A stretch of DNA of 64,000 nt from Halobaculum saliterrae (GTDB lineage: Archaea > Halobacteriota > Halobacteria > Halobacteriales > Haloferacaceae). The position numbers and the translations under genes are program-made. Of the stretch, positions 1 through 12,688 are shown piece by piece (the stretch's first letter is position 1; each line of letters starts with the position of its first letter). The stretch lies in the NCBI RefSeq assembly GCF_009831625.1, contig NZ_WUUS01000003.1:310001-374000 (forward strand), in the 5' to 3' direction. The notes below the pieces were generated by a model, which did not search any database, was not told where the DNA came from, and saw nothing but the letters and a program-made list of their open reading frames with translations.

Positions 1-702
1 GGTCGCGCGTGCCGGCTGTCCACCGAGGTGGACGACGATGGCGTCGTGGTCGACGTCGAAGCCGTTCTCGACGAGGCGGTCGCGCATGCCGCCGGTCTCG
101 ACGCAGAGGACGAACTCGGCGTCGTTGTCGAGGAACTCGATCGTGTCGGGGTTGTTCGGGATCTGGTATCCGCCCTGCCCGACGTCCTCCTGACAGTGGA
201 TGTCGCGGTCGCCGCGGCGGGTCTGCTCGCGGATCCGAAGCGGGCCCATCACCTTCGCGCCCGACTCCTCCGGGCGCATGTGGAAGTCCTCGCGGGTGAC
301 CCCCGAGACGATCTCGAGGTCCTCGATGAGCTGGTTCGACTCGTCCTGCGAGGTGAACTGCGCCTCTTCGGAGTCCCACGACTCCGAGAGGTAGTACAGC
401 TCACGAAGGGTGGACGACCGGTCCTCGTCCAGTTGCTGGGCGAGGAACTCGACGGCGTACACCGCCTTCAGGAGCTTCCGCGCGCCGCGCACGGAGTTGG
501 CCGAGCGGGTGGAGGTGCGATCGCCGTACACCCAGACGCCCGCCTCCTCGTCGAAGACGATGTTGCTCTTCGTCCGCGTGGGGAGCGTCATCTCGGGGAT
601 GTCCCCGTGCTCGAACTGGTCGTAGAACTCCTCCGCGAGGTCGATCAGCTGTTCGCGGGCCTTCTCCTCGTTCAGCTTGGTGTGGGGTGTGTCTGCGCTC
701 AT
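1..702 (-). CDS. top6A: DNA topoisomerase VI subunit A (3' end outside window)
   Basis: This is the catalytic Spo11-like subunit of type IIB topoisomerase VI, which cuts and rejoins both DNA strands through a tyrosine. Reading leftward from the ATG at 702, the protein starts [20 protein letters not shown]. It contains the [10 protein letters not shown] motif near residue 103, which carries the catalytic Tyr, and later a [10 protein letters not shown] stretch typical of the metal-binding toprim part. The C-terminus lies beyond base 1, so the gene is partial by truncation of the window. It follows top6B with a single base between stop and start, so the two are surely cotranscribed and translationally linked. 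Identification is firm. Confidence 0.95.
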   Translation of the reverse strand, partial: MSADTPHTKLNEEKAREQLIDLAEEFYDQFEHGDIPEMTLPTRTKSNIVFDEEAGVWVYGDRTSTRSANSVRGARKLLKAVYAVEFLAQQLDEDRSSTLRELYYLSESWDSEEAQFTSQDESNQLIEDLEIVSGVTREDFHMRPEESGAKVMGPLRIREQTRRGDRDIHCQEDVGQGGYQIPNNPDTIEFLDNDAEFVLCVETGGMRDRLVENGFDVDHDAIVVHLGGQPARAT

Positions 703-703
703 G

Positions 704-3109
704 TCAGGCGTTCACAGTCAGCTTCTCGGTCTCGACGCCGTCGACGTTCACGTCGAAGTCGGCGTCGCCGGCGACGGTGTATTCCAGCACCGCCTCCTCG
801 CCGCCGGGGACGCTCGGGTTCCACTTCACGAACCACTCGCCGTCGAGGTCGACGACGGTCGCCCCGTCGGGCACGTCCGTCGGCTCGACGCTCACGATGT
901 CGGTCACGTCGGGCTCCTCGGTGCGGTCGGAGTGGTTCTCGACGATCAGCCGCACGGTGTCGCCGTCGCGCTCGCGCTCGACGCCGACGTTGTTCATGAT
1001 GCGCGCCATCGCGCCGTCGATGTTCGGTCGATCGCGGCCGGTGACCTCCGACACCTTGTCGGCCATCTCCGGGAGGATACGCCCCAGTACGTCCTGTTTC
1101 TCGCGGCGCTTCTGCATCGAGCGGCGCTTGTTCAGGAAGCTCTTCAGCTCGCGGGCGGCCTCCCGCACCGCGAGCTCGATCTCGTCCTCGATGGCGGGGA
1201 TGTTCGCGATCGCGTCCTTCGACTCGCTCGTGAACGGCACGTTCGTCGACGCGACGTGGATCATGATCACCGCGGGGCCGTTGGGCATCCCCGAGCCGCC
1301 GGGCTGGTCCAGCCCGTAGTTGCGCCAGCCGATCTGTTTCACCACGTCGGTCGTCGCGCAGGCGCCGCGCTGGTAGACCAGCGGGACGCGGTTGGCGAAC
1401 CGGAGCAGGTCGACCTGCCCGCCGTCCTCCAGCTCGCCGCCGTAGGCGATGCCGGCCTCGACGATGAACGGGTCGCCGCCGTGGACCTCGGCGTCGCGGG
1501 TGGCGGCCGCGTAGAAGTCCGCGTCGAACTCCTTGCGGAGGCCGGCCTCGACGAGTTCGGCGGTGATCGGCGCGAGACAGTCCGTCGGCGGCGCGAGGAT
1601 GTCCGTCTCGCGCATCGCCTCCAGCAGCTCGCTGGCGGTGTCGCGGTCCGCGGCCGTCTCGCGCACCTTCGGCGGTTCGTCGGGGACGGTGATCATCCGT
1701 GACCACAGCGCCTCGACGACGTTCTCCCGCGCGGTGTCGCCGAAGGTGGCGTCGTCGAACTCCTCGGTGTCGTCGGCCGCCTCGTCGACGAGGCGGTGGA
1801 GGTCGTCGCGGGGGAGCCGGACCCGCTCGTCGCCGGCGGCGAACCGCCGGGCGAGCCGCTCGGCCATCCCGGCGACGACGGCGTCGTCCTTCCGGGTCGA
1901 GGTGGCATCGTCGACGAGGCCGTACAGGTCGTCGGTGAGTTCGTCCTCGTCGGCCTCCTCGTCGTAGGCGGTCATCGCCGCCCACGCGGCCCCGACGGCG
2001 TTGTCGCGGACGGTCGCGCCGAAGCGCGTGCCGTGCTCGTCCTCGGCGGCGTCGGCGACCTCGTCGACGATCCCGACGAGCTCGTGGTGGCTCGTGCGCT
2101 CGCGCCCGCCGAGGGTCCTCGCGACCTCGGTCGCGAAGAAGTCCGTCGCGTCCGCGCCCTTGTTCGAGACCGCCTCCGAGATGGCCGCCTCGACGGGTTC
2201 GGCGTCGGCGCTCCAGCCGAGTTCGCGGCCGAAGTGCCGGTCGCGGAAGTTGTCGAGCACCTTGTCGGCGGTCTTCTTGCCGACGCGGGTGAACTCCTCC
2301 TGCAGGAAGCCCGACACGGAGTAGCTCTCGGTCGCCTCCAGCATCTTGATCAGCGTCCCGAGCTCGACCCCGTGCGGGTGCGGGCGGATCTCCTTCGTCT
2401 CGGCGGGGAGCTGGTCGGTCCCGCGCTCGAACTTCAGCGGCTCCTCGAGCCCCGGCTCCCGGAGTTCGAGCCGCGCGTGGGGGTTGACGACCGCGGTGTG
2501 TTTGATGTAGTCGTGGAGCTGCTGGCGCGCACGCATGTTCGCCTCCATCTCCACCTCGATGCGCGTGCCGTGCGAGCGGTCCCACGAGGTGGTGCGCTCG
2601 GCCCTGATCTCCGGCTCGTTCGTGTCCGTGTCGATGATCAGCTCGAAGTACTGCGCGTCCGCCTGCCCCTTCGGGCGCGACGTGATCTTCGCGGGCTTCC
2701 CGGAGGTGAGCTGCGAGTAGAGGACGGCCGCGGAGATACCGATCCCCTGTTGCCCGCGCGACTGCTCCCGGGCGTGAAAGCGACTCCCGTACAGGAGCTT
2801 CCCGAAGACCTTCGGGAGCTGTTCCTTCGTGATCCCGGGACCGTTGTCCTCGACGATCAGGCGGTAGTAGTCGCCCACCTCCCTGATCTCGACGTAGATG
2901 TCCGGCCGGATCTCCGCCTCCTCGCAGGCGTCGAGCGCGTTGTCGACGGCCTCCTTGACGGCGGTGACCAGCCCGCGGGCGCCCGAGTCGAACCCGAGCA
3001 TGTGCTTGTTCTTCTCGAAGAACTCGGCGATGGAGATCTCCCGCTGGCCCTCGGCCAGCTCGTCGGCGATCCCCTGGTCCTCGCCGAGTTGCGACTGGAA
3101 CGACGTCAT
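704..3109 (-). CDS. top6B: DNA topoisomerase VI subunit B
   Basis: This is the ATPase subunit of topoisomerase VI (A2B2), which relaxes and decatenates DNA. The protein is 801 aa from the ATG at 3109 ([13 protein letters not shown]). The GHKL ATP fold shows in the first 200 residues: [13 protein letters not shown] (N box), VEDNGPGI (G1) and [12 protein letters not shown] (G2 and lid). The long acidic middle region is normal for haloarchaeal Top6B, which is larger than the ~530 aa of other archaea. An upstream in-frame extension to 3304 is rejected because it runs through the promoter. A ttataa on the minus strand around 3139-3144 lies about 30 bases upstream of the chosen start, fitting a leaderless mRNA. 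It is divergent from gyrB. Confidence 0.95.
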   Translation of the reverse strand: MTSFQSQLGEDQGIADELAEGQREISIAEFFEKNKHMLGFDSGARGLVTAVKEAVDNALDACEEAEIRPDIYVEIREVGDYYRLIVEDNGPGITKEQLPKVFGKLLYGSRFHAREQSRGQQGIGISAAVLYSQLTSGKPAKITSRPKGQADAQYFELIIDTDTNEPEIRAERTTSWDRSHGTRIEVEMEANMRARQQLHDYIKHTAVVNPHARLELREPGLEEPLKFERGTDQLPAETKEIRPHPHGVELGTLIKMLEATESYSVSGFLQEEFTRVGKKTADKVLDNFRDRHFGRELGWSADAEPVEAAISEAVSNKGADATDFFATEVARTLGGRERTSHHELVGIVDEVADAAEDEHGTRFGATVRDNAVGAAWAAMTAYDEEADEDELTDDLYGLVDDATSTRKDDAVVAGMAERLARRFAAGDERVRLPRDDLHRLVDEAADDTEEFDDATFGDTARENVVEALWSRMITVPDEPPKVRETAADRDTASELLEAMRETDILAPPTDCLAPITAELVEAGLRKEFDADFYAAATRDAEVHGGDPFIVEAGIAYGGELEDGGQVDLLRFANRVPLVYQRGACATTDVVKQIGWRNYGLDQPGGSGMPNGPAVIMIHVASTNVPFTSESKDAIANIPAIEDEIELAVREAARELKSFLNKRRSMQKRREKQDVLGRILPEMADKVSEVTGRDRPNIDGAMARIMNNVGVERERDGDTVRLIVENHSDRTEEPDVTDIVSVEPTDVPDGATVVDLDGEWFVKWNPSVPGGEEAVLEYTVAGDADFDVNVDGVETEKLTVNA

Positions 3110-3144
3110 TCTCGTGGGAACCCCTATCCGACGCGGGGTTATAA

Positions 3145-5318
<2,174 letters not shown>

Positions 5319-5319
<1 letters not shown>

Positions 5320-5417
5320 TGCGAGAGACGACAATGACTGACGCGACACCGACCAGCGCGACACCGACGACGCGAGCGACGGGATCCGACCACGAAACGA
5401 CGGGGGTATCCCGATGA
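5319..5417 (+). CDS. 32-aa ORF bridging gyrB and gyrA
   Basis: A 32-aa reading frame ([20 protein letters not shown] and on) exactly fills the gap between gyrB and gyrA. Its ATG overlaps the gyrB stop as TGATG, and its stop overlaps the gyrA start as ATGA. The product is rich in Thr, Ala and Ser, with no membrane segment or recognisable domain. The double overlap suggests it keeps ribosomes moving from gyrB to gyrA, so the act of translation may matter more than the peptide. An internal Met at 5334 is an alternative start. Whether the peptide accumulates cannot be told from the sequence. Confidence 0.45.
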
Positions 5418-7942
5418 GTTCGGACGTACCGGACGTGGACCCAGAGGACGTCGGCGCGGCACGGGTCGAGCGCGTCCGCATCGAGGACGAGATGGAGCAG
5501 TCGTACATCGACTACGCGATGTCGGTCATCGCGGGTCGCGCGCTGCCCGACGTGCGGGACGGTCTCAAGCCGGTCCACCGGCGCATCCTCTACGCGATGC
5601 ACGAGATGGGCGTCACCAGCAACACCAGCCACCGGAAGTCCTCCTCGGTGATCGGGGAGACGATGGGCGATTACCACCCGCACGGCGACGCCGCGATCTA
5701 CGACACGCTCGTCAACATGGCCCAGACGTTCTCCATGCGCTACCCGTTGATCGACGGGCAGGGGAACTTCGGGTCGATGGACGGCGACCCCGCGGCGGCG
5801 ATGCGGTACACCGAGGCTCGCATGGCGAACATCGCGGAGGAGCTGCTGTCGGACATCGGGAAGGACACCGTCGACTTCTCGCCGAACTACGACGACCGGC
5901 TGACCGAGCCGGACGTGCTCCCGGCGGCGTACCCGAACCTGCTGGTCAACGGCTCGACCGGCATCGCGGTCGGCATGTCGACGAAGGTGCCGCCGCACAA
6001 CCTCGGGGAGGTGATCGACGCGACGATCGAGCTGATCGACGACCCCGACGCGACGGTCGCGGACCTGATGGAGCACGTGAAGGGGCCGGACTTCCCGACG
6101 GGCGCGAACATCGTCGGCCGAAACTCCGTGCGGAAGGCGTACAAAACGGGCCGCGGCCGCGTCCGCGTGCGCGCCGAGATGGAGGTAGAGGAACACGGCA
6201 ACGACCGACAGCGCATCGTCGTCACCGAGCTCCCGTATCAGGAGAACAAGGCGCGCATCGTCGAGCGCATCGCCAACGACGTGAACGAAGGGATCATCGA
6301 GGGGATCTCCGACCTGCGCGACGAGTCCGACCGCGAGGGCGTCCGCGTCGTCATCGAGCTGAAGCGCGGCGCGAACGTCGAGGTCGTGAAGAACCAGCTC
6401 CTGGAGCACCACCTGGAGTCGACGTTCGGCGTGATCAACCTCGCGCTGGTCGACGGGCAGCCGAAGGTCCTCACGCTGAAGGAGACGCTGGAGCACTACA
6501 TCGAGCACCGAAAGGAGGTCGTCACCCGGCGCTCCGAGTACGACCTGCAGGAGGCCGAGGACCGCGCGCACATCCTCGAGGGGCGCCTGAAGGCGCTGGA
6601 GAACGCCGAGGACGTCGTCGAGACGATCCGTGAGAGCGAGGACCGCGACGCCGCGAGGACGGCCCTCCGGAACGTCTTCGAGTTCAGCGAGGAGCAGGCC
6701 GAGCACATCGTCCGGATGCAGCTGGGCTCGCTCACCTCGATGGAGGCCGCCGAGATCGAGGACGAGTACGAGGACGTGCAGGCGCGGATCGAGCGCCTGA
6801 ACGAGATCCTCGACTCCGAGTCGGAGCTGCTCGAAGTGATCAAGGAGGAGCTTCGCGAGATCAAGGACACCTACGACGACGAGCGCCGCACCGGCTTCGT
6901 CGAGGACACAGGCACGGTCACCCACGAGGACCTCATCCCGGAGGAGGAGTCGGTGGTCGTCCTCTCGGAGGACGACTACATCAAGCGGATGCCCGCGGCC
7001 GACTTCCGCGCGCAGAACCGCGGCGGCAAGGGCATCATCGGCGCCGACCTGAAGGAGGGGGACCGCGTCTCCTCGGTGTTCCTCGCGTCGACGCACGACT
7101 ACCTGCTGTGTTTCACCGACAAGGGCCGCGTCTATCAGCTGAAGACGTACCAGGTGCCGGAGATGGGCCGTACCGCCCGCGGGAAGTCGGCGGTGAACGT
7201 GCTCGACCTGGACGGCGACGAGGAGCTGACGTCCGTCGTCAACACCGCCGACCTCACCGGCGACGAGTACCTCACGATGGTGACCGAGGGCGGCTACGTG
7301 AAGCGGACGGCCGGCGACGAGTTCGAGAACATCCTCTCGACGGGGATCCGGGCGATCAAGCTGGAGGACGGCGACGCCCTCGCCGACGTGGAGGTCACCG
7401 GCGGCGGACGCGACCTCGTTATCGGCACCCGCGACGGCATGGCGATCCGCTTCGACGAGAGCGGGGTCCGCGCGATGGGCCGCACCGCCCGCGGCGTCCG
7501 TGGGATCAAGCTCACGGGCGACGACCGCGTCGCCGGCCTCGCCGCCATCGACGAGGACGAGCACAACTGGGTGCTCACCGTGACCGAGAACGGGTACGGG
7601 AAGCGTACCGACCTCGACGAGTACCGTACCCAGAGCCGAAACGGCAAGGGGCTCATCGACATCAAGACCGACGACCGGAACGGTCAGGTGTGCGCCGTCG
7701 AGGCGGTCACGTACGGCGATCACCTGTTCGCGATGAGCGCGGATGGACAGATCATGCGCACCCGGGTCGAGGACATCTCGACGATCGGCCGCAACACGAT
7801 GGGCGTCACCGTGATGGATCTGGAGGAGGGCGACACGGTCGCCGCCGTCGACGTGCTCTCGGCCGAGCGCGTCTCGGCCGAGCGGAGCGACGGCGAGTCG
7901 GCGGGAGCGGCCACGGAGTCGACCGACGCCGAGGCGGAGTAG
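5414..7942 (+). CDS. gyrA: DNA gyrase subunit A
   Basis: This is the DNA-cleaving subunit of gyrase. The protein is 842 aa from the ATG at 5414, opening [20 protein letters not shown]. The N-terminal domain has [20 protein letters not shown] and VHRRILYAM, the quinolone-region segment [16 protein letters not shown], and the catalytic Tyr in [10 protein letters not shown] near residue 135. The C-terminal half carries the beta-pinwheel repeats that wrap DNA. Its GyrA-box-like strands include [20 protein letters not shown] and [12 protein letters not shown], and the acidic tail ends at TDAEAE. It is the last gene of the gyrBA unit and converges on the SprT-like gene with nine bases between stop codons. 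Confidence 0.97.
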   Translation: MSSDVPDVDPEDVGAARVERVRIEDEMEQSYIDYAMSVIAGRALPDVRDGLKPVHRRILYAMHEMGVTSNTSHRKSSSVIGETMGDYHPHGDAAIYDTLVNMAQTFSMRYPLIDGQGNFGSMDGDPAAAMRYTEARMANIAEELLSDIGKDTVDFSPNYDDRLTEPDVLPAAYPNLLVNGSTGIAVGMSTKVPPHNLGEVIDATIELIDDPDATVADLMEHVKGPDFPTGANIVGRNSVRKAYKTGRGRVRVRAEMEVEEHGNDRQRIVVTELPYQENKARIVERIANDVNEGIIEGISDLRDESDREGVRVVIELKRGANVEVVKNQLLEHHLESTFGVINLALVDGQPKVLTLKETLEHYIEHRKEVVTRRSEYDLQEAEDRAHILEGRLKALENAEDVVETIRESEDRDAARTALRNVFEFSEEQAEHIVRMQLGSLTSMEAAEIEDEYEDVQARIERLNEILDSESELLEVIKEELREIKDTYDDERRTGFVEDTGTVTHEDLIPEEESVVVLSEDDYIKRMPAADFRAQNRGGKGIIGADLKEGDRVSSVFLASTHDYLLCFTDKGRVYQLKTYQVPEMGRTARGKSAVNVLDLDGDEELTSVVNTADLTGDEYLTMVTEGGYVKRTAGDEFENILSTGIRAIKLEDGDALADVEVTGGGRDLVIGTRDGMAIRFDESGVRAMGRTARGVRGIKLTGDDRVAGLAAIDEDEHNWVLTVTENGYGKRTDLDEYRTQSRNGKGLIDIKTDDRNGQVCAVEAVTYGDHLFAMSADGQIMRTRVEDISTIGRNTMGVTVMDLEEGDTVAAVDVLSAERVSAERSDGESAGAATESTDAEAE

Positions 7943-7951
7943 CCCGCGCCG

Positions 7952-8617
7952 TCACTCCTCCGCCCGCGTGTCCTCCAGTTCGTAGAACGCTCCACAGCAG
8001 TCGGTCGGCCCCAGTCGCTCGCGCTGTTTCCGCCTCGACAGTCCCGCGAGCCGCGTCGTTCGACAGCGACGGCACCGATCCGCGACGACCTCCCCACAGT
8101 CCCGACACCGGATCAGGTAGCGCCCGCGATGGAAGGTCGGGCAGTGCCGGTCGGCGTTCACCGTCTCCGCTCGCCGACGGAACCACGCACCGTGGCCGGT
8201 GGCCCCGAACCGCGCGAACTGCTCGACGTGAACGAGTTCGTGTCGGAGCACCCGGCGCCACTCCGCCTCGTCGTAGGCGTCGGCCGCGCGGCGCGAACAG
8301 ACGAGGTGACACTCGCGGAGGGACCCGAACCGTGAGTCCGATCCCGGGAGCCGGTCGCCGTGTTCGCGGCGGACGGCGTCCCAATCGAGTCGCTCGCCGA
8401 CGCTGGCGTCGGGAACCCTCGGATGTTTCACGACCGCCGCGCGGCGCTTGGCCCGGCCGGAGACGGCCCAGTCGGCGACGACTGACAGCGACGGGAGGCG
8501 GTAGTCGTACGTCGCGACCGCCGACTCGGCGTAGTCGCGACTGTAGGCGAGGAGGTCGGCGTCGGTCGAGACGTCGCTCCAGCGGATGCGAGAGGGTGGA
8601 TCCGAGCGGACCGTCAA
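7952..8617 (-). CDS. SprT-like zinc metalloprotease family protein
   Basis: The protein is about 221 aa. The core is RHELVHVEQFARFGATGHGAWFRRRA, in which HELVH (HExxH) supplies two zinc ligands and the catalytic Glu and the downstream GHGAWF matches the SprT/Spartan arrangement. A C-terminal zinc ribbon follows with CRDC, CRRC and CC pairs. SprT relatives cut DNA-protein crosslinks; that role is inferred from family, not shown. No ATG or GTG fits the beginning. A TTG at 8617 is the best start, giving TVRSDPPSRIRWSDVSTD, but the true start is uncertain. The gene lies 41 bases downstream of arginase on the same strand and may be cotranscribed with it. Confidence 0.75.
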   Translation of the reverse strand: MTVRSDPPSRIRWSDVSTDADLLAYSRDYAESAVATYDYRLPSLSVVADWAVSGRAKRRAAVVKHPRVPDASVGERLDWDAVRREHGDRLPGSDSRFGSLRECHLVCSRRAADAYDEAEWRRVLRHELVHVEQFARFGATGHGAWFRRRAETVNADRHCPTFHRGRYLIRCRDCGEVVADRCRRCRTTRLAGLSRRKQRERLGPTDCCGAFYELEDTRAEE

Positions 8618-8658
8618 TCTGTCGGGGAGGGACCGCGGGTGGGGACGGAGCGGTCGCC

Positions 8659-9561
8659 TCAGAGAATGCGCTTTCCGAACGCGCTGGCGACGAGTTCGGT
8701 CGCGAGCGAGGCCGTCTCGTTCGACTCGTCGAGGACCGGGTTCACCTCGACGACCTCCATCGAGCGGAGGGCGTCCGCCTCGGCGACGAGTTCCATCGCG
8801 TGGTGGGCCTCGCGGTAGGTGACGCCGCCGCGGACGGGCGTGCCGACGCCGGGGGCGATCGTCGGGTCGAGCCAGTCCATGTCGAGGCTGACGTGGACGC
8901 CGTCGACGCCGTCGCGCGCGACCGACAGCGCCGCCTCGACCACGTCGGTGACCCCCCGCTCGTCGATGTCGGACATGGTATAGGCGGTCATCTCGGAGGC
9001 GCGGATCGCCTCGCGCTCGCTGTCGTCGAGCGCGCGCAGACCGACGTACGCGACGTTCTCCTCCCGGAGGCCGGGCGCGTTCGCCCAGTCGACGCCGTCC
9101 CACTCGGCGTGGCCGAGCGCGGCCGAGAGCGGCATCCCGTGGACGTTGCCGGAGGGCGACGTCGTCGGCGTGTTGTAGTCGCCGTGAGCGTCGAACCAAA
9201 CGGCGCCGATCTCGGCGTCGCGCGCGCTGCCGCGGAGCGATCCGATCGCGACCGAGTGGTCGCCGCCGAGCACGAGCGGCGTCTCCCCGGCGGCGACGCT
9301 GTCAGCGACGTCCCCGGAGAGGGCGGTCGTGACACCCTCGATCTCCTCCAGGAACTTCGCGTTCCCCTGGCTCGGCTGTCGGGCGTCCGGGTCGCGCTCC
9401 TCGGCGCGGGGAACCGTGAGGTCGCCCGCGTCGACGGCGTCGACGCCCGCGGACGCGAGCGCGTCCGAGAGGCCGGCGTACCGGATGGCGGACGGGCCCA
9501 TGTCGACCCCGCGACGGTCCTGCCCGTAGTCGGTCGGCGCGCCGATGATGCGAACGGTCAT
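8659..9561 (-). CDS. rocF: Arginase
   Basis: This is an arginine-hydrolysing ureohydrolase (arginine to ornithine and urea), a cytoplasmic dimanganese enzyme. The protein is 300 aa from ATG 9561 ([20 protein letters not shown]). Metal ligands are visible in [14 protein letters not shown] and SLDMDWLDP, and the C-terminal EVNPVLD is present. The DAHxDxNTP...GNVHGMP arrangement and EVNP favour arginase over agmatinase, which usually lacks the NTP/GN.HG pattern. An in-frame Met ten codons upstream lies in the spacer and is less likely. Ornithine produced here would feed amino-acid catabolism; no partner gene lies next to it. Confidence 0.9.
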   Translation of the reverse strand: MTVRIIGAPTDYGQDRRGVDMGPSAIRYAGLSDALASAGVDAVDAGDLTVPRAEERDPDARQPSQGNAKFLEEIEGVTTALSGDVADSVAAGETPLVLGGDHSVAIGSLRGSARDAEIGAVWFDAHGDYNTPTTSPSGNVHGMPLSAALGHAEWDGVDWANAPGLREENVAYVGLRALDDSEREAIRASEMTAYTMSDIDERGVTDVVEAALSVARDGVDGVHVSLDMDWLDPTIAPGVGTPVRGGVTYREAHHAMELVAEADALRSMEVVEVNPVLDESNETASLATELVASAFGKRIL

Positions 9562-9640
9562 GCGATCACGGGCGTCCGCGGGGGGCTTCAAACGGCTGGT
9601 TCCGCCCCGACCGATCCGGCGACCGGGTCGGAGCGGACGG

Positions 9641-10084
9641 TCACTCCTCGTCGGCGTCGTCAGCGTCGTCCGCTCCGTCGTCGGCGTCGTCAGCGGAGCC
9701 GTACGTCCCCGACGGGGAATCCAGCGGGAGGGCGATCAGCGACCGTTCGTCGTCGTCGGCCCACTCCGGATCGAACTGGGTCGTCACCTCCGGAACCAGG
9801 TCGTAGCGTTCGAGGAACGCCTTGGGCGCGATCGTCCCGCCGGAGTCGGTGACGGAGACGGTGTAGGCGGCCTCGTCGGCGTCCGTGTCCGGGACCGGCT
9901 CGATCCCGACGCGGTTCTCGTCCTCGTCGTAGTACATCACGGCCCCCTCGTCGTCGCCGAAGTACTCCTCGAGGGCCGGCCTGTTCACGCCGATGCTCGC
10001 GGACTTCCGCAGCGAGATCATCGGCTCCGTTCCGGCCGGCCGTCCTCGCCCCGCCCCGGACTCGTCGAACTTCTCGAATCCCAT
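9641..10084 (-). CDS. Conserved haloarchaeal hypothetical protein
   Basis: A 147-aa acidic protein starting MGFEKFDESGAGRGRPAGTE at 10084. The N-terminal half, with MISLRKSASIGVNRPALEEY then AVMYYDEDENRVGIEPV, has the strand pattern of a small swapped-hairpin (AbrB-like) fold, which would make it a possible DNA-binding or scaffold protein. The C-terminus is an Asp/Glu/Ala tail. I recognise it as a family common to haloarchaea but know no function. A GTG two codons upstream is an alternative start. The promoter gap to 10197 contains no other gene. Confidence 0.75.
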   Translation of the reverse strand: MGFEKFDESGAGRGRPAGTEPMISLRKSASIGVNRPALEEYFGDDEGAVMYYDEDENRVGIEPVPDTDADEAAYTVSVTDSGGTIAPKAFLERYDLVPEVTTQFDPEWADDDERSLIALPLDSPSGTYGSADDADDGADDADDADEE

Positions 10085-10196
10085 AGTCACTTCTTCACGG
10101 TTGTCTCTGTTAGGTTTTGTTATCGAAATTGTGTACGATCGAACGTGTGTCGAGAGCGCGGTCCCGGGCGTCTTTCCTCGCGGTCCACCCGGTCGT

Positions 10197-11459
10197 CTAC
10201 GCCGCGTCGTTCATCGCCTGCGCCGTGTCGTCCATATCCGCCAGCGCACACCACGCGTACACCGTCCGAAGCACGTCGGCGGCGGCGCCCGGAGCGAACA
10301 CCAGGTCGTCGGTCGCCCGGACGTGGTCCAACACGTTCCGTGAGGAGTGCTCGGGCGCGGCCGCGACGCCCGAGCCGGTCTCCTCGGCCCACTCCATCAC
10401 GCGGAGGTCGGACTTCGAGTCGCCCATCACGCAGACGAACGGGTCGTCGACGCCGAGCACGTCCAGCGACGCCTCGACGCCGGCGGCCTTGTGGAGCTCC
10501 GCGGCGGCGAGTTCGGCGGCGTCGGCGCGGTACAGCGCGACCTCGAGCCGGTCGAACAGCGCCGCCGCGGCGTCCGGCACGGTCGCCTCGGCGCTCGCGC
10601 CCGCTCGGTCGATGGCACCCGCGATCTCGGGGTCCTCGGCCGCGTAGTGCGCCCGCGCGGCCGCCGAACCGTCGTCGAGGTCGAGCCGCTCGCCCGCGGC
10701 GACGCCGACGAGGTCGAGCAGGTGGACCATCGCCTCGTCGATGACGGCCTCGGCGTCGTCGCTGCCGGTCTCGTAGTTGGGCTTGAGCGTGACGTTGAAC
10801 TCGTTGCCCTGCAGGTGACAGCCCCGGCGGACGCGCTCGGGCGCCTCCGTGAGCACGCCGTCGCGGACGCGGTCGACGACGCCCCGCACGTCGTCGTCCA
10901 GCCCGTCGTACAGGAGCCGCTTGGTGTCGGCACCGCTCCCCGGCGTGAACACGCCCGCGCCGGCCTCGTAGACGACCGACACGTCCCCCGAGTGGACCAG
11001 CTCGTTGCCCAGCCCCTGGATCAGGAACCCCTTCACGTTCTCCAGCGTCTGACCCGTGCAGATCACGAGGGGAACGCCGCGCTCGGCGAACTCGGTGAGC
11101 AGGTGGAGCGTCTCGCGGGGGATCTCGTTGTCCGTGTCGCCGGCCGAGCGCAGCGTCTCGTCCACGTCGAGCACGAGCGCGTTCGGGGCCCGGCCGTGCT
11201 TCCCGAGGAGGTCGAGCGCGGTGAACGCCGACTCGCGATCCGCGATGGCCGCCACCTCCGCGAGCGCGTCGCCCTCCTCTCCGAAGGCGCGCTCGATCCG
11301 TCCCCGGCGCTCGGCGAGGTCGGCGTTCGCGTCGTCCCAACTGTCGAGCGCGACGCGGGAGTCCAGCGGCGGGAACAGGTCGACGAACTCCCGATACGCG
11401 CGGAGGGTCTCGGTGTCGAACTCCGCGTATAGATCGTAGAGACGGTCGTATCGGTCCAT
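10197..11459 (-). CDS. HAD-superfamily hydrolase
   Basis: A 420-aa protein from ATG 11459 (MDRYDRLYDLYAEFDTETLR). The HAD phosphatase motifs are in order: LVLDVDETLR (motif I, nucleophile Asp and acid/base Asp) near residue 115, LVICTGQT (motif II), and VMGDSKSDLRVMEWAEE (motif IV) near residue 350. A helical N-terminal region of about 100 residues precedes the catalytic core and is unusual for simple Cof-type phosphatases. The substrate cannot be predicted, though sugar or small phosphorylated metabolites are usual. The upstream in-frame MSSRRCDG is the less likely start because it overlaps the spacer to the next gene. Confidence 0.85.
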   Translation of the reverse strand: MDRYDRLYDLYAEFDTETLRAYREFVDLFPPLDSRVALDSWDDANADLAERRGRIERAFGEEGDALAEVAAIADRESAFTALDLLGKHGRAPNALVLDVDETLRSAGDTDNEIPRETLHLLTEFAERGVPLVICTGQTLENVKGFLIQGLGNELVHSGDVSVVYEAGAGVFTPGSGADTKRLLYDGLDDDVRGVVDRVRDGVLTEAPERVRRGCHLQGNEFNVTLKPNYETGSDDAEAVIDEAMVHLLDLVGVAAGERLDLDDGSAAARAHYAAEDPEIAGAIDRAGASAEATVPDAAAALFDRLEVALYRADAAELAAAELHKAAGVEASLDVLGVDDPFVCVMGDSKSDLRVMEWAEETGSGVAAAPEHSSRNVLDHVRATDDLVFAPGAAADVLRTVYAWCALADMDDTAQAMNDAA

Positions 11460-11511
11460 ACCGTCGCAACGGCGGCTCGACAAAAAGAACGCTCGCTCTC
11501 GAGGGAACGGC

Positions 11512-12531
11512 TCACACGTCGAGCCAGTCGCCGATCACGTCCTCGTTCGGCGAGAAGAAGTAGACGAGGTCGCCCTCGATGACCGCGTACACCTCCAGCT
11601 CGCGGTCGTGGATCACGCGCTTGCTGGAGTCGATCGCGATGTCGACGAGGTCCTCCAGCGAGTCGGTCCGGACGTACTCCTTCTCGCGTTTCGTCGGGAT
11701 CTCGCCGTTGGAGATCCACTCGTCGTAGCGGTCGCGGGCGACCTCCGTCTCGATGGCGGTCACGTCCACCAGTTCGGGCGCCCGGCGGACGAGCACGCCG
11801 GCGACGAGCAGGAGGAGCCCGACGACTCCGAGGAGACCGACGAGCCCCATGTTCGGGGAGCCGACCTCCCGGGTGGTGACGGTCCTGCTGTGCGTTCTGC
11901 TGTCCGCGATGTCGCCGTCCACCCAGTAGGCGCCGCCGGTGATCACGAGCGGCGCGCTGGTGTTTAGATCGCCCGTGTAGTCGGTGGTGTTGTACGAGAC
12001 CTCGAGGACGACGAGCACGCGGAACGTCCCGATAGGTGCGGCGGACTGCACGGTGGCGACCTGCGATCGGAACCGCGAGACGTTCAGCGTCGCGTTCCGC
12101 GTGTAGTTCCCGTCCGAGACCGTCGTCCGTCCGCCCGAGAGCACGGTGCTGTTCTCGTAGAACACCTGATCGGCACGCGTCCCCCTGACGACGACCTGCA
12201 GTCGATGTTCGACGGTGACCTCCCGGTCGCCGGGGACCGAGGCCTCGACGTGGAACGTGAGGTCCGGGCTCGCGGACGTGAAGTACACCGGCATGTTCCG
12301 GAGCCGCGTCCCGCGGTCGTACAGCGTCTCGTTGCCGGTGACGACGGCGGTGGTGTCGACGCTCGTCGCCACTTGCTGTCGGTTCGTCTCCTCGGTCACC
12401 TGCTCGGTCGGCGGCGTCAGGTACACGTAGCCGGCGCCGGCGAGCGAGGCCGCACCGACGACGACGAGCACGGCCGCGATGATCGGGCCGTTGCGGGCGA
12501 GCTGGAGCTTGAGTTGGTCTCCGGCGGACAT
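11512..12531 (-). CDS. DUF5305-type membrane protein of the surface locus
   Basis: A 339-aa protein. A single membrane helix lies near residues 15-38 (NGPIIAAVLVVVGAASLAG). An extracellular beta-rich domain of about 180 residues follows with many N-glycosylation sequons (NYT, NAT, NVS, NTT, NTS). A second helix lies near 228-250, and a cytoplasmic tail of about 90 residues holds TKREKEYVRTDSLEDLVDIA. This matches the haloarchaeal DUF5305 family as I know it. It lies beside the PKD protein and in the same locus as a SipW signal peptidase, so a role in anchoring or assembling secreted beta proteins is likely. No enzymatic motif is seen. Confidence 0.75.
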   Translation of the reverse strand: MSAGDQLKLQLARNGPIIAAVLVVVGAASLAGAGYVYLTPPTEQVTEETNRQQVATSVDTTAVVTGNETLYDRGTRLRNMPVYFTSASPDLTFHVEASVPGDREVTVEHRLQVVVRGTRADQVFYENSTVLSGGRTTVSDGNYTRNATLNVSRFRSQVATVQSAAPIGTFRVLVVLEVSYNTTDYTGDLNTSAPLVITGGAYWVDGDIADSRTHSRTVTTREVGSPNMGLVGLLGVVGLLLLVAGVLVRRAPELVDVTAIETEVARDRYDEWISNGEIPTKREKEYVRTDSLEDLVDIAIDSSKRVIHDRELEVYAVIEGDLVYFFSPNEDVIGDWLDV

Positions 12532-12688
12532 CTACACGTGCCCTCCTCCCGCCGGAACGGTCGGCAGCGTGGTCGGCGAGCGTCGGTCGTCGGAGGGCGG
12601 CACCATTCGTCAAGCCCCACTCCTTCGGACAGCATATCGTTTTTGCATCACGTCGCGGGGCGGCGACGGCCGGTCCTCCCGTCCCCCG

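Noticed and set aside
30-999. Plus-strand frames over top6A/top6B
   Set aside because: They are antisense to genes with strong family motifs and show only shadow composition.
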